Origin: a virus
Reading direction: 5' to 3' (one strand)
DNA length: 34,157 nt
IMG/VR virus record: IMGVR_UViG_3300027872_000018
Location: 1-34,157 of that record
The notes beneath the pieces were generated by a model. The model had not been told where the DNA came from. It was given only the letters and a program-made list of their open reading frames with translations, and searched no databases. Made by a program: the position numbers and the translations under genes. Each line of letters begins with the position of its first letter. Within the stretch, counting starts at the first letter, position 1. This document shows positions 1 through 5,045 of the stretch, piece after piece.

Positions 1-52
1 GAGTCTCGACGACTGCGGTATCGGCCTGCTTCAGGTCACTGACATAGCTCAT
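1..52 (-). CDS. 5' end of a leftward gene, cut by the window edge
   Basis: An ATG at 52 (reading leftward) is preceded by AGGAG with a 7-nt spacer, a good ribosome site. The visible 17 codons read MSYVSDLKQADTAVVET and are open to the window edge. The start lies 3 nt after the stop of the 157-aa gene, as expected for the next gene of the same leftward operon. Nothing can be said about function from so short a piece. A second in-frame ATG at 45 is possible but has poorer spacing. Confidence 0.6.
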   Translation of the reverse strand, partial: MSYVSDLKQADTAVVET

Positions 53-55
53 CGA

Positions 56-529
56 TCAACTCCTGATCAGGTTGTAGACCGCGTCACCGCAGTCGTTGTT
101 GAGAGACCAGGCGTCACCGCGACGAGCTGCGAACATCGAGTGGCCGTTCTCGACCGCGTACTCAATGTGATCAGACAAAGCCATCTGGTCCCAGGCTTCG
201 TTGATGGCGTCGTACTCGCGCTGCGAGTGATCTTCCTCGTCGAGCAGCGGGTAGTCCTCTAGCGAGGACTGCATCTCGACGAGCGCGTCACCGTGCTTGG
301 GATCCACGAGGAGGATCTCGAACCAGCCGCAGGCCCAGTGGCCAAAGCGGTGGACCTCGACCGTGTCCGACTCGCCACCGAGCTGCTTGAGCGCGGCCTC
401 GAAGTTGGACTCGTCGAGTATGTCGCTGTCGCGGTTGCGGCCCACGGGTGCGACCAACCAATCCTCTCGATCCTCATCGAAGGTTATGTGGTTGTCCCAG
501 GCCGTGGGCTTGAATTCCGAATACTTCAT
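56..529 (-). CDS. Hypothetical protein, 157 aa, acidic
   Basis: I do not recognise a named family. The product is acidic and rich in Asp/Glu and aromatic residues, with one Cys near residue 67 (HWACGWFE) and a second near the C-terminus (NNDCGDAVYN). It has no signal peptide or membrane segment and looks like a soluble cytoplasmic phage protein. It is the fifth complete gene of the leftward operon that starts near 4098. Its ATG is preceded by the block TGAGGTAACGTCATGAAGTA, which is nearly identical to the start regions of the 200-aa and 192-aa genes upstream, so the start is well supported. About 80 nt with a stem-loop separate it from the preceding gene, whereas most genes in the operon overlap. 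Confidence 0.75.
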   Translation of the reverse strand: MKYSEFKPTAWDNHITFDEDREDWLVAPVGRNRDSDILDESNFEAALKQLGGESDTVEVHRFGHWACGWFEILLVDPKHGDALVEMQSSLEDYPLLDEEDHSQREYDAINEAWDQMALSDHIEYAVENGHSMFAARRGDAWSLNNDCGDAVYNLIRS

Positions 530-541
530 GACGTTACCTCA
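529..541 (-). promoter_or_regulatory. Start-associated repeat, copy 1 (TGAGGTAACGTCA)
   Basis: On the minus strand this reads TGAGGTAACGTCA, and its last base is the first base of the ATG at 529. GAGG serves as the Shine-Dalgarno sequence. Identical 13-nt blocks lie at 1213-1225, 1788-1800 and 2675-2687, each at a gene start. A ribosome site alone would need only GAGG, so conservation of the following TAACGTCA is unexplained. Confidence 0.8.
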
Positions 542-584
542 ATATGCCCTGTCTCATCAGTGCGGGTAGGGCGGATCCCGCAGA

Positions 585-604
585 CGAGCCCACTAAGGGG
601 CTCG
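585..604. other. Stem-loop in the 200-aa/157-aa intergenic gap
   Basis: CGAGCCC (585-591) and GGGCTCG (598-604) form a perfect 7-bp stem around a 6-nt loop. On the minus strand no T-run follows, so it is not a classical intrinsic terminator. On the plus strand only a short TTT follows. It sits just downstream of the stop of the 200-aa gene and may be an RNA processing or attenuation element. Confidence 0.4.
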
Positions 605-610
605 TTTCGA

Positions 611-1213
611 CTACGCGTCTGAGCGTGAGCGAATGACCTGGTCCTCAGCGTCGACCACTCGCCAGTCGGTGACCAACGTCCAGCGGCCCATCAGATCCTT
701 GGCAGCAGCCACGGCTGAGTCGATGTCGTCGTACTCGACCTTGTTGCCTGCCCAGGTGCCAGAGCTGTCAGCCTGCACCTCGACGCGCAGCGGCGGGATC
801 GTCATGTGACTGTCCTTAGCCTTCGCTGCGCGCCAGATCTTTTCACACTCTGCCCGGTCGCGAGAGTCTGTGTGGTCGGTGCCACAGGTTGGGCAGATCG
901 GGCTTCGAGGAGAGACTGGGGTCAGATCGTAGGCCACATCATTGTGCACGAGGTTGAGGTAGCCTTTGACCTCCAACCAAGTCAACAGAGGGGCGGCTGA
1001 GTCGGGATCCTCCCGGCCAATCTCCTCGGCGCGAATGAGCCCGGATGCCAGGCGCGGGATCACATAACCTTCAGCGGTCCAGCCGTGATCGTCTTTGCCC
1101 GCGACGAGCACCGCCGTCTCGCAAGTGGCGACGATGCGGTAGTTGCTGGGCAGGTAGCTCGCGATCTGGTCAGCGCGGCTCATGTTGTCGATGTGTACGA
1201 GTATCAGCTTCAT
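611..1213 (-). CDS. Hypothetical protein, 200 aa, with a CPTC motif
   Basis: The protein starts MKLILVHID and has an alpha/beta-looking N-terminal part (residues 1-65). In the middle is a possible metal-binding stretch, CPTCGTDHTDSRDRAEC, which offers three Cys and one His. The C-terminal part (about 140-200) looks like a separate small beta/alpha unit. I recognise the general look of an early-region phage hypothetical but can name no function. The start is fixed by the TGAGGTAACGTCATGAAG block and by a 4-nt ATGA overlap with the stop of the 192-aa gene, which implies translational coupling. Confidence 0.75.
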   Translation of the reverse strand: MKLILVHIDNMSRADQIASYLPSNYRIVATCETAVLVAGKDDHGWTAEGYVIPRLASGLIRAEEIGREDPDSAAPLLTWLEVKGYLNLVHNDVAYDLTPVSPRSPICPTCGTDHTDSRDRAECEKIWRAAKAKDSHMTIPPLRVEVQADSSGTWAGNKVEYDDIDSAVAAAKDLMGRWTLVTDWRVVDAEDQVIRSRSDA

Positions 1214-1788
1214 GACGTTACCTCAGTGGAATTGTTGGGGGAGAAGGCGTTTTGGACTTCCTGGAATTGTTCTTCGATGTAGCTCTTGTCCTGTCCTGAC
1301 CTACGGCAGGCATCGAAGATCGCGGCATCGCGGGGGATGAACTTGACCAGCTCCTTCTTGACCGGGGAGATCGAGAAGCCCAAGAAAGTGTGCTTCTGAG
1401 TGTCGTAATCGTAGGAGGTCGTGGTGTTGAACGCGTTGCGGCTGGCGTTGAAACGCACGGTCTTGAACTTGGTGGGCGTCTCACCTATGACGATGACGAT
1501 CTGCGTGCCTTTGGAGCCAAAGGGAATTTGCGCGTATCTGATCTTGTCCACCACTTCGTCCAGGAGACGCAGTGCTGCGCGAGCGCGTTCTATGAGCACC
1601 TGTGCGTTGCCGCTGCCATTCTCAGGATCATTGCGGAAGCGCCGAAACAAGTGCAGGTTCTCCTGGTTGATCGGATGGTGCAGTCGCCCATCGTGGCACT
1701 CTTGGATGCACCAGGTGAGATCTTTCTCGGGGCGATCTTCCAGCAGTGCTAGTACCAGGCGATAGAGTTCAGTGTGGTCGTACTTCAT
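1210..1788 (-). CDS. Hypothetical protein, 192 aa
   Basis: No family is recognised. The N-terminal half is helical and charged (residues 1-80, with a Leu/Arg-rich segment near 65-80). The C-terminal half contains a beta-rich stretch around IVIVIGETPTKFKTVRF, so the product is probably soluble. The last residues are TEVTS because the coupling block ACTGAGGTAACGTCATGA is read in frame, with TGA as the stop. That stop overlaps the ATG of the 200-aa gene by 4 nt. Its own start overlaps the stop of the upstream PP-loop gene in the same way. The position between an enzyme pair and other hypotheticals gives no clear functional clue. Confidence 0.75.
   Translation of the reverse strand: MKYDHTELYRLVLALLEDRPEKDLTWCIQECHDGRLHHPINQENLHLFRRFRNDPENGSGNAQVLIERARAALRLLDEVVDKIRYAQIPFGSKGTQIVIVIGETPTKFKTVRFNASRNAFNTTTSYDYDTQKHTFLGFSISPVKKELVKFIPRDAAIFDACRRSGQDKSYIEEQFQEVQNAFSPNNSTEVTS
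1213..1225 (-). promoter_or_regulatory. Start-associated repeat, copy 2
   Basis: TGAGGTAACGTCA on the minus strand, ending in the ATG of the 200-aa gene at 1213. The upstream TGA in the block is out of frame with the 192-aa gene, which instead reads through it as TEVTS before stopping. Confidence 0.8.
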
Positions 1789-2672
1789 GACGTTACCTCA
1801 GTGATGTTGACGAGGGGGATGCCCCTCAGTTTCTCTGTCAGGGACACGCCATCGACATGGAGAGTTGAGCGCGTGTCCGCTTCGAGCTGGATGTATTTGT
1901 TGGCCAGGTCAGGGTAGAGCGTGGCCGCATTGCGCAGATCATTCATCGATCCAAAGATGCAGAACCTGCACGAGAGCCGCTGGTTCTTGGTGGCGCGAAC
2001 GCCATCGAATCCATATGCCCAGTGGGGATCCTGACCCGCGTCACGGATCTCGGACCACACATCTTCCAGCTCCCAATTCGCGAGGGGCCACCAGTCGATG
2101 CACTCCCAGGTGCCATTGCTGAATTGCTTCTGGGGCGTGAGCTGGGAGGCGGGACGTTCAGTCACGCGTTTGGCGCGGTTGCCTGACTCAGGGCCACGGA
2201 TCCCTACGCAGTTAACGATGATGCCGGAGTGCATGCCGCGCGCTTTCGCGATCCTCTTGGCATCACGCCAGATGGGTTGAGTCTTCAGCTCCCCGGTGCA
2301 GAAGCGCTCGCTGCCGTTGGGTGAAGCATCGATGTGCTGTCTGCCCTGGTTGTCGAGGCGGGCGCGGTTGCGGTGCACAAGTCCAAAGAAATCCTTGTCG
2401 GATCCATCTTTGAAGAACGCGTGCACAGTGTGCACCGGGTGTTCTTCGCGGACGGTGGCGCGGATGTGATCCAGCGTCCCAGGCCACTCGATGTCGCCCA
2501 GGTCAGCGTGCATCACAATGATCTGGTCAGCGGGGATCCCCAGGCGCAGCAGCGCTAGATACTCGGCCTGGCTGTCCTTGCCACCACTGTGGCTAGCGAG
2601 GAACAGAGCACCGCGAGCGGCTAGTGCTCGTGCCTCTAACAGTCCTGCTATGGTGCGGTTGATGTTGTTCAC
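1785..2672 (-). CDS. PP-loop ATPase, PAPS-reductase/DndC-like family, 295 aa
   Basis: The P-loop-like pyrophosphatase motif SGGKDS is at residues 29-34. It is followed by HADLGD (55-60), CTGELK (125-130), the family motif GIRGPES (157-163) and a CRFC pair (C235, C238). In the PAPS-reductase/ATP-sulfurylase-small-subunit/DndC superfamily the SGGxDS loop binds ATP or PAPS. Separate Cys like those here ligate a 4Fe-4S cluster in DndC-type members. The natural substrate of this phage protein is unknown. The start is GTG at 2672: the repeated start block has ATA where its siblings have ATG, so initiation appears shifted one codon downstream. The gene ends in TEVTS with a 4-nt overlap into the next gene. 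Confidence 0.85.
   Translation of the reverse strand: MNNINRTIAGLLEARALAARGALFLASHSGGKDSQAEYLALLRLGIPADQIIVMHADLGDIEWPGTLDHIRATVREEHPVHTVHAFFKDGSDKDFFGLVHRNRARLDNQGRQHIDASPNGSERFCTGELKTQPIWRDAKRIAKARGMHSGIIVNCVGIRGPESGNRAKRVTERPASQLTPQKQFSNGTWECIDWWPLANWELEDVWSEIRDAGQDPHWAYGFDGVRATKNQRLSCRFCIFGSMNDLRNAATLYPDLANKYIQLEADTRSTLHVDGVSLTEKLRGIPLVNITEVTS
1788..1800 (-). promoter_or_regulatory. Start-associated repeat, copy 3
   Basis: TGAGGTAACGTCA on the minus strand in front of the 192-aa gene. The bases after it (TGAAGTAC) also match copy 1, extending the identity into the first codons (Met-Lys-Tyr) of two otherwise unrelated proteins. Confidence 0.8.
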
Positions 2673-2674
2673 TA

Positions 2675-2687
2675 TGACGTTACCTCA
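2675..2687 (-). promoter_or_regulatory. Start-associated repeat, copy 4, with a shifted start codon
   Basis: TGAGGTAACGTCA on the minus strand; its first three bases are the stop codon of the 288-aa PP-loop gene. The position that is ATG in the other copies is ATA here, and the first usable start is the next codon, GTG at 2672. This should reduce initiation of the 295-aa protein relative to its neighbours. Confidence 0.75.
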
Positions 2688-3551
2688 GTAGCTGTTGGTG
2701 ACTTGGTGGCCGTGCGAGTACTTGTACTCGTCCAGCTCCGCGTCAGTCAGGTGGCCGAATTTTTCCTCGGCCTCGATGAGTTTTACCGGCAGCAATTTGA
2801 CGCCGTATACGCCGTGGTTTTTGGGCCGGTCTGCGAAGCGCGCGATCTTGCGTGCTTCAAATTGTGTCCACTCCGCGAAGCCCTCGGGATCGTTGCGTGC
2901 TCTCCAGAGCAGCTCCGGCATGGACTGGAAGTGGCAGTACTTGCACGTCGAGGGCCAGACCTTGCCAATGATGTCGAAGCGTGCTTCGAGGAATGCTTGG
3001 CACGCTGCGCGGTCCCAGCCCCAGGCGGTTAGCGGGTACTCGCGGACTACGCTTTCGCGCTGCCAGATCCTGGGGAAGTCTTTGCCCAGGCGTTTCTCTT
3101 CGCCTTTGGAGATGCCTATGATCATGCGCACCCTACCGTGCTCGTTAGCGAAGCGGACAAGGTTCTTCTTGCCGGTGTCCTCGACGGGCTCGTCGAGAAG
3201 CACGGCGCACAGAGCATTCAGCCACTTGTAGATCGGGACGATCTTCAGCTTCTCCGTGCATGCTTTGGCGCGGGCTATGTTGACGGTGTCGTTGGCATCC
3301 CAGTACTCCAGAAGCGACTGCCAGGCGGGAGTGTGGTACTGGGATCCGGGGCGGATCCACTCGAAGTGGATGCCTGCGGCTATGCACAGTTGCTGCGCAC
3401 GCGCCACCGTTTCGTAGGTGTGATCCTCTTCGTTGCCGGTGTCCGCGAAGACCACGGCGTTGATGCCGAGCCTGTGCGTCTCCAGCTCTTCGAGGAGGAT
3501 GGCGGTGCTGTCCTGGCCACCGCCAAACGATAGAATCGTTAGACCGCTCAT
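2685..3551 (-). CDS. Second PP-loop ATPase, PAPS-reductase/DndC-like, 288 aa
   Basis: The PP-loop is GGGQDS (residues 10-15), a variant of SGGxDS with Gln in place of Lys. Further motifs are FADTGN (35-40), CTEKLK (98-103), IGISKGEEKR (145-154) and CKYC (C203, C206) followed by HFQSM. The order Cys-T-x-x-LK ... CxxCxFxSM is the same as in the downstream 295-aa protein, so the two belong to one superfamily, although overall identity is low. The three Cys are candidates for an Fe-S cluster. I chose ATG 3551 over an upstream in-frame ATG at 3584 because 3551 overlaps the stop of the 125-aa gene as ATGA and keeps GGAGG about 6 nt upstream. The substrate is unknown. Confidence 0.85.
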   Translation of the reverse strand: MSGLTILSFGGGQDSTAILLEELETHRLGINAVVFADTGNEEDHTYETVARAQQLCIAAGIHFEWIRPGSQYHTPAWQSLLEYWDANDTVNIARAKACTEKLKIVPIYKWLNALCAVLLDEPVEDTGKKNLVRFANEHGRVRMIIGISKGEEKRLGKDFPRIWQRESVVREYPLTAWGWDRAACQAFLEARFDIIGKVWPSTCKYCHFQSMPELLWRARNDPEGFAEWTQFEARKIARFADRPKNHGVYGVKLLPVKLIEAEEKFGHLTDAELDEYKYSHGHQVTNSY

Positions 3552-3925
3552 GCCTTGTCCTCCCAACGAGCACCGAGCACCCAAGTGGAACCGTCAGCGC
3601 GGAGGTGCGCGCCTATGGCTACGTTCCAAGGTGTGGGGTAGTGGTTACGTCGGACTTGGAAGTTCGAGTTGACGCGAGGGTCATACTCGACGCGCTCCCA
3701 AGTGCCCGGTAGGACGTCAGCGCCGGGTGCCTCGACGCCATCGAAGAAGGCGATGACTGAGCGCACGCCGCTGCTTTGGCACTTGGCCTGCCCTGCGGGT
3801 TGGATGCGAGTGGAGACGTCGGTGAGCTTCACCTCTTCGAGGTAGCGGGTCACCTTGCCCTTCTGTGTCTCCACCCACTGCGGTCCACCCTTGCGGGCAT
3901 TGTGGAGGTTGCGATGCACTCTCAT
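3548..3925 (-). CDS. Hypothetical protein, 125 aa, basic N-terminus
   Basis: The product begins MRVHRNLHNARKGGPQW, a basic stretch, and continues with a beta-rich body (WVETQKGKVTRYLEEV ... TWVLGARWEDKA). It is small and soluble, with no recognised catalytic motif. The start overlaps the stop of the upstream 58-aa gene as ATGA, and its own stop overlaps the start of the 288-aa PP-loop gene in the same way, so the three are translationally coupled. Being fused by overlap to the PP-loop genes makes an accessory role to them possible, but this is inference from position only. Confidence 0.7.
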   Translation of the reverse strand: MRVHRNLHNARKGGPQWVETQKGKVTRYLEEVKLTDVSTRIQPAGQAKCQSSGVRSVIAFFDGVEAPGADVLPGTWERVEYDPRVNSNFQVRRNHYPTPWNVAIGAHLRADGSTWVLGARWEDKA

Positions 3926-4098
3926 GAACGGACTCCTCGACCAACGATGCTGCGACCAACAGGGTGCGCGGTGGCGACTACGGTCTTGACCTCGAAGTCG
4001 TTGATGCGCACTGCCTGCGGAGCTGCACGGCGCTGCTCATTGAGATACCAGGCAGTGCAGATGCTCCAAGTGGAGACTGTAAGCAGTAGTTCGATCAT
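3922..4098 (-). CDS. Small hydrophobic-leader protein, 58 aa, first gene of the leftward operon
   Basis: An ATG at 4098 is preceded by AAGGAG with a 7-nt spacer, a strong ribosome site. The 58 codons end in TGA at 3922-3924, overlapping the next ATG by 4 nt. The N-terminus MIELLLTVSTWSICTAWYL is hydrophobic enough for a single membrane segment. It is followed by a basic, soluble tail (NEQRR ... GRSIVGRGVRS), so a small inner-membrane protein with the C-terminus inside is plausible. No family is recognised. It is the first gene after the control region and probably marks the 5' end of the operon. Confidence 0.65.
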   Translation of the reverse strand: MIELLLTVSTWSICTAWYLNEQRRAAPQAVRINDFEVKTVVATAHPVGRSIVGRGVRS

Positions 4099-4110
4099 TC
4101 GTTAACTCCT

Positions 4111-4127
4111 TGACGTTACTGACGTTA
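4111..4127. repeat. Tandem TGACGTTA pair in the leader of the leftward operon
   Basis: TGACGTTA occurs at 4111-4118 and 4120-4127, a 9-bp period. On the minus strand this is TAACGTCA twice, immediately upstream of the AAGGAG site of the 58-aa gene. The same 8-mer is the 3' part of the start-associated repeats at 529, 1213, 1788 and 2675, linking the leader to the internal gene starts. Confidence 0.7.
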
Positions 4128-4143
4128 TCGTCCGGTTGAACCG

Positions 4144-4165
4144 TTAAGCTCGCTAGCGAGCTTAA
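4144..4165. promoter_or_regulatory. Perfect 22-bp palindrome, candidate operator
   Basis: The arms TTAAGCTCGCT and AGCGAGCTTAA are exact inverse complements with no central gap. It lies 46 bp upstream of the first leftward start. In DNA it suits a dimeric repressor. In RNA it would form a 9-bp stem with a CTAG loop. No T-run follows on either strand, so it is not a terminator. Confidence 0.6.
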
Positions 4166-4169
4166 TCCC

Positions 4170-4189
4170 GAGTCAACCCCTGAGTCAAC
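4170..4189. repeat. Tandem GAGTCAAC repeats
   Basis: GAGTCAAC is present at 4170-4177 and 4182-4189 with a 12-bp period. On the minus strand each contains TTGACTC, a -35-like hexamer (TTGACT), but no good -10 follows at 16-18 bp. An operator or a promoter with a divergent -10 is possible. Confidence 0.4.
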
Positions 4190-4194
4190 ACTTC

Positions 4195-4233
4195 ATGTGC
4201 ACTTTATGGGCAGGATATGTGCACTCTGTCACA
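4195..4233. promoter_or_regulatory. ATGTGCACT pair, the second embedded in a CRP-like site
   Basis: ATGTGCACT occurs at 4195-4203 and 4217-4225, 22 bp apart (about two helical turns). The second overlaps TGTGC-N6-TCACA at 4218-4233, matching 9 of the 10 informative positions of the CRP-family consensus TGTGA-N6-TCACA. Binding by a host CRP-type regulator is inference. Confidence 0.4.
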
Positions 4234-4339
4234 CTTTGAGCATAAAGTAGCCCTTCATGGTGTCTTGATCCCTTGGACAAGAGAGACGAGCAATGACGCG
4301 CACACCTGCGCGAGCAATGAATACACTGGGCTAACGAGC

Positions 4340-4600
4340 GCACTGAGGGGTGCGGGCTATCGGCCAGGCCATCGAGTGCTCGGGATGCGAGCAGCTCGGG
4401 GCAGCAGGTCAGGCCCATGCCACCGAGCGCAGCCAACAGGTGGACTGAGGGGCGCGCCCCCCAGTCACCTCGTTGGATGGTGCCCTGCCCAACAGGGCAA
4501 CAGAGGGGTGGGGGCCATCGAGCAGCCGAGCTGCCCGAGGGCACAGGGGTGGGGGTGACCTCGGTGACCCTGGCCAACGAGGGCACAGGGGGGAGGGAAG
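4340..4600 (+). repeat. G-run repeat region
   Basis: Variants of (CT/CA)GAGGGG or CACAGGGG followed by G-runs recur at about 4344, 4446, 4502, 4544 and 4586. The 14-mer CGAGGGCACAGGGG is exact at 4536-4549 and 4578-4591. The segment also contains the 12-bp palindrome GGGGCGCGCCCC (4449-4460) and a 7-bp stem TGCCCTG/CAGGGCA (4481-4499). The strand asymmetry (G on plus) and lack of coding signal suggest a structural or protein-binding role. Confidence 0.5.
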
Positions 4601-4700
4601 CGCTCCGGGCGGAATGAGTCTCATGGATCCCGCCGAGGGGTCTCCGACTCGCGGGGCTTCAGGCGAAATGACCTCATTTCGTACCCTCGCCAATCTGAGT

Positions 4701-4725
4701 TAATAGTTTTTCCTGCTATAGGGAT
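4701..4725 (+). promoter_or_regulatory. Candidate rightward promoter (extended -10, T7-like core)
   Basis: TGCTATAGG at 4714-4722 fits an extended -10 (TGn followed by TATAnn), but the -35 position (about 4694) is poor. The bases CTATAGGGA at 4716-4724 with TAATA at 4701-4705 also resemble a T7-type promoter, although the gap between the blocks is 3 nt longer than in the T7 consensus. Either reading starts transcription near 4721-4729, upstream of the terminator at 4826. Confidence 0.35.
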
Positions 4726-4825
4726 CAAGGGTGAAAAGGGTTACCCACCCCAGGCTCCATGGGCTTCTCGGTTGCTCTTCTCATCAATTGGGTCTAGGCT
4801 CGATTCCCCGCTATGCCCAGGATCT

Positions 4826-4868
4826 CGGGTGGGGGTCTTTTCAGCCTGGCCCCCACCCGGATTTTTTA
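4826..4868 (+). terminator. Rho-independent terminator in front of the rightward operon
   Basis: CGGGTGGGGG (4826-4835) and CCCCCACCCG (4850-4859) form a perfect 10-bp GC-rich stem with a 14-nt loop. It is followed by A and then six T (4862-4867). The features are those of a strong intrinsic terminator for rightward transcription. It lies only 21 nt upstream of the first rightward gene, leaving almost no room for another promoter, so rightward late transcription probably has to read through it. Confidence 0.85.
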
Positions 4869-4889
4869 TTTCGATACAAGGACTTAGCG

Positions 4890-5045
4890 GTGTCAATTCC
4901 AAGACGGAAGCCAGTCATCCACAAGCTATCGGGCCGCGCCGTGGCCCAGGCTCTCGATGGCAATGAGCGTCCCTACCCGGTTTACCAGTTCTCGCGTCGA
5001 GCGTTTTTTGAGCGGCCTCAGCACAACCCGTTCAAGGGTCTATGA
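4890..5045 (+). CDS. Small basic protein, 51 aa, coupled to TerS
   Basis: A GTG at 4890 follows AAGGA with a 7-nt spacer. The ORF ends in TGA at 5043-5045, overlapping the TerS ATG at 5042 by 4 nt. The product is basic and aromatic (PRRKPVIHKLSGRAVAQ ... YQFSRRAFFERPQHNPFKGL), suggesting nucleic-acid or protein binding. The reading frame is open farther upstream to 4731, but that longer form would span the intrinsic terminator and includes unlikely sequence, so the short form is preferred. No family is recognised. Its position suggests a packaging accessory or a translational leader for TerS. Confidence 0.6.
   Translation: MSIPRRKPVIHKLSGRAVAQALDGNERPYPVYQFSRRAFFERPQHNPFKGL

Larger units (their letters stand above)
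4099..4889. other. Non-coding divergent control region (about 790 nt)
   Basis: No convincing gene lies here. ORFs on both strands are low-complexity shadows without ribosome sites. From left to right it holds tandem TGACGTTA, a 22-bp palindrome, tandem GAGTCAAC, two ATGTGCACT copies 22 bp apart, a CRP-like site, a stretch of repeated G-runs (about 4340-4600) and a hairpin at 4664-4681. These are followed by a candidate promoter near 4717 and a strong rightward terminator at 4826-4868. It separates the leftward operon from the rightward morphogenesis operon. Its position next to TerS also makes it a candidate for the packaging (pac/cos) site. Confidence 0.7.

Noticed and set aside
4185-4703. 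Several ORFs of 66-133 aa on both strands in the G-rich control region
   Set aside because: They are Pro/Arg/Ser or Gly/Arg low-complexity translations of GC-rich repeats, overlap each other in different frames and lack ribosome sites.
4783-4815. A tRNA T-arm-like stretch (GGCTCGATTCC)
   Set aside because: No matching T-stem, acceptor stem or anticodon arm can be drawn around it. It could be an att-core remnant, but no integrase is visible to support that.
4731-5045. A 104-aa rightward ORF ending at the TerS start
   Set aside because: Its first half spans the intrinsic terminator hairpin and T-run and is not protein-like. Only the last 51 codons, with their own GTG and AAGGA site, are kept as a gene.
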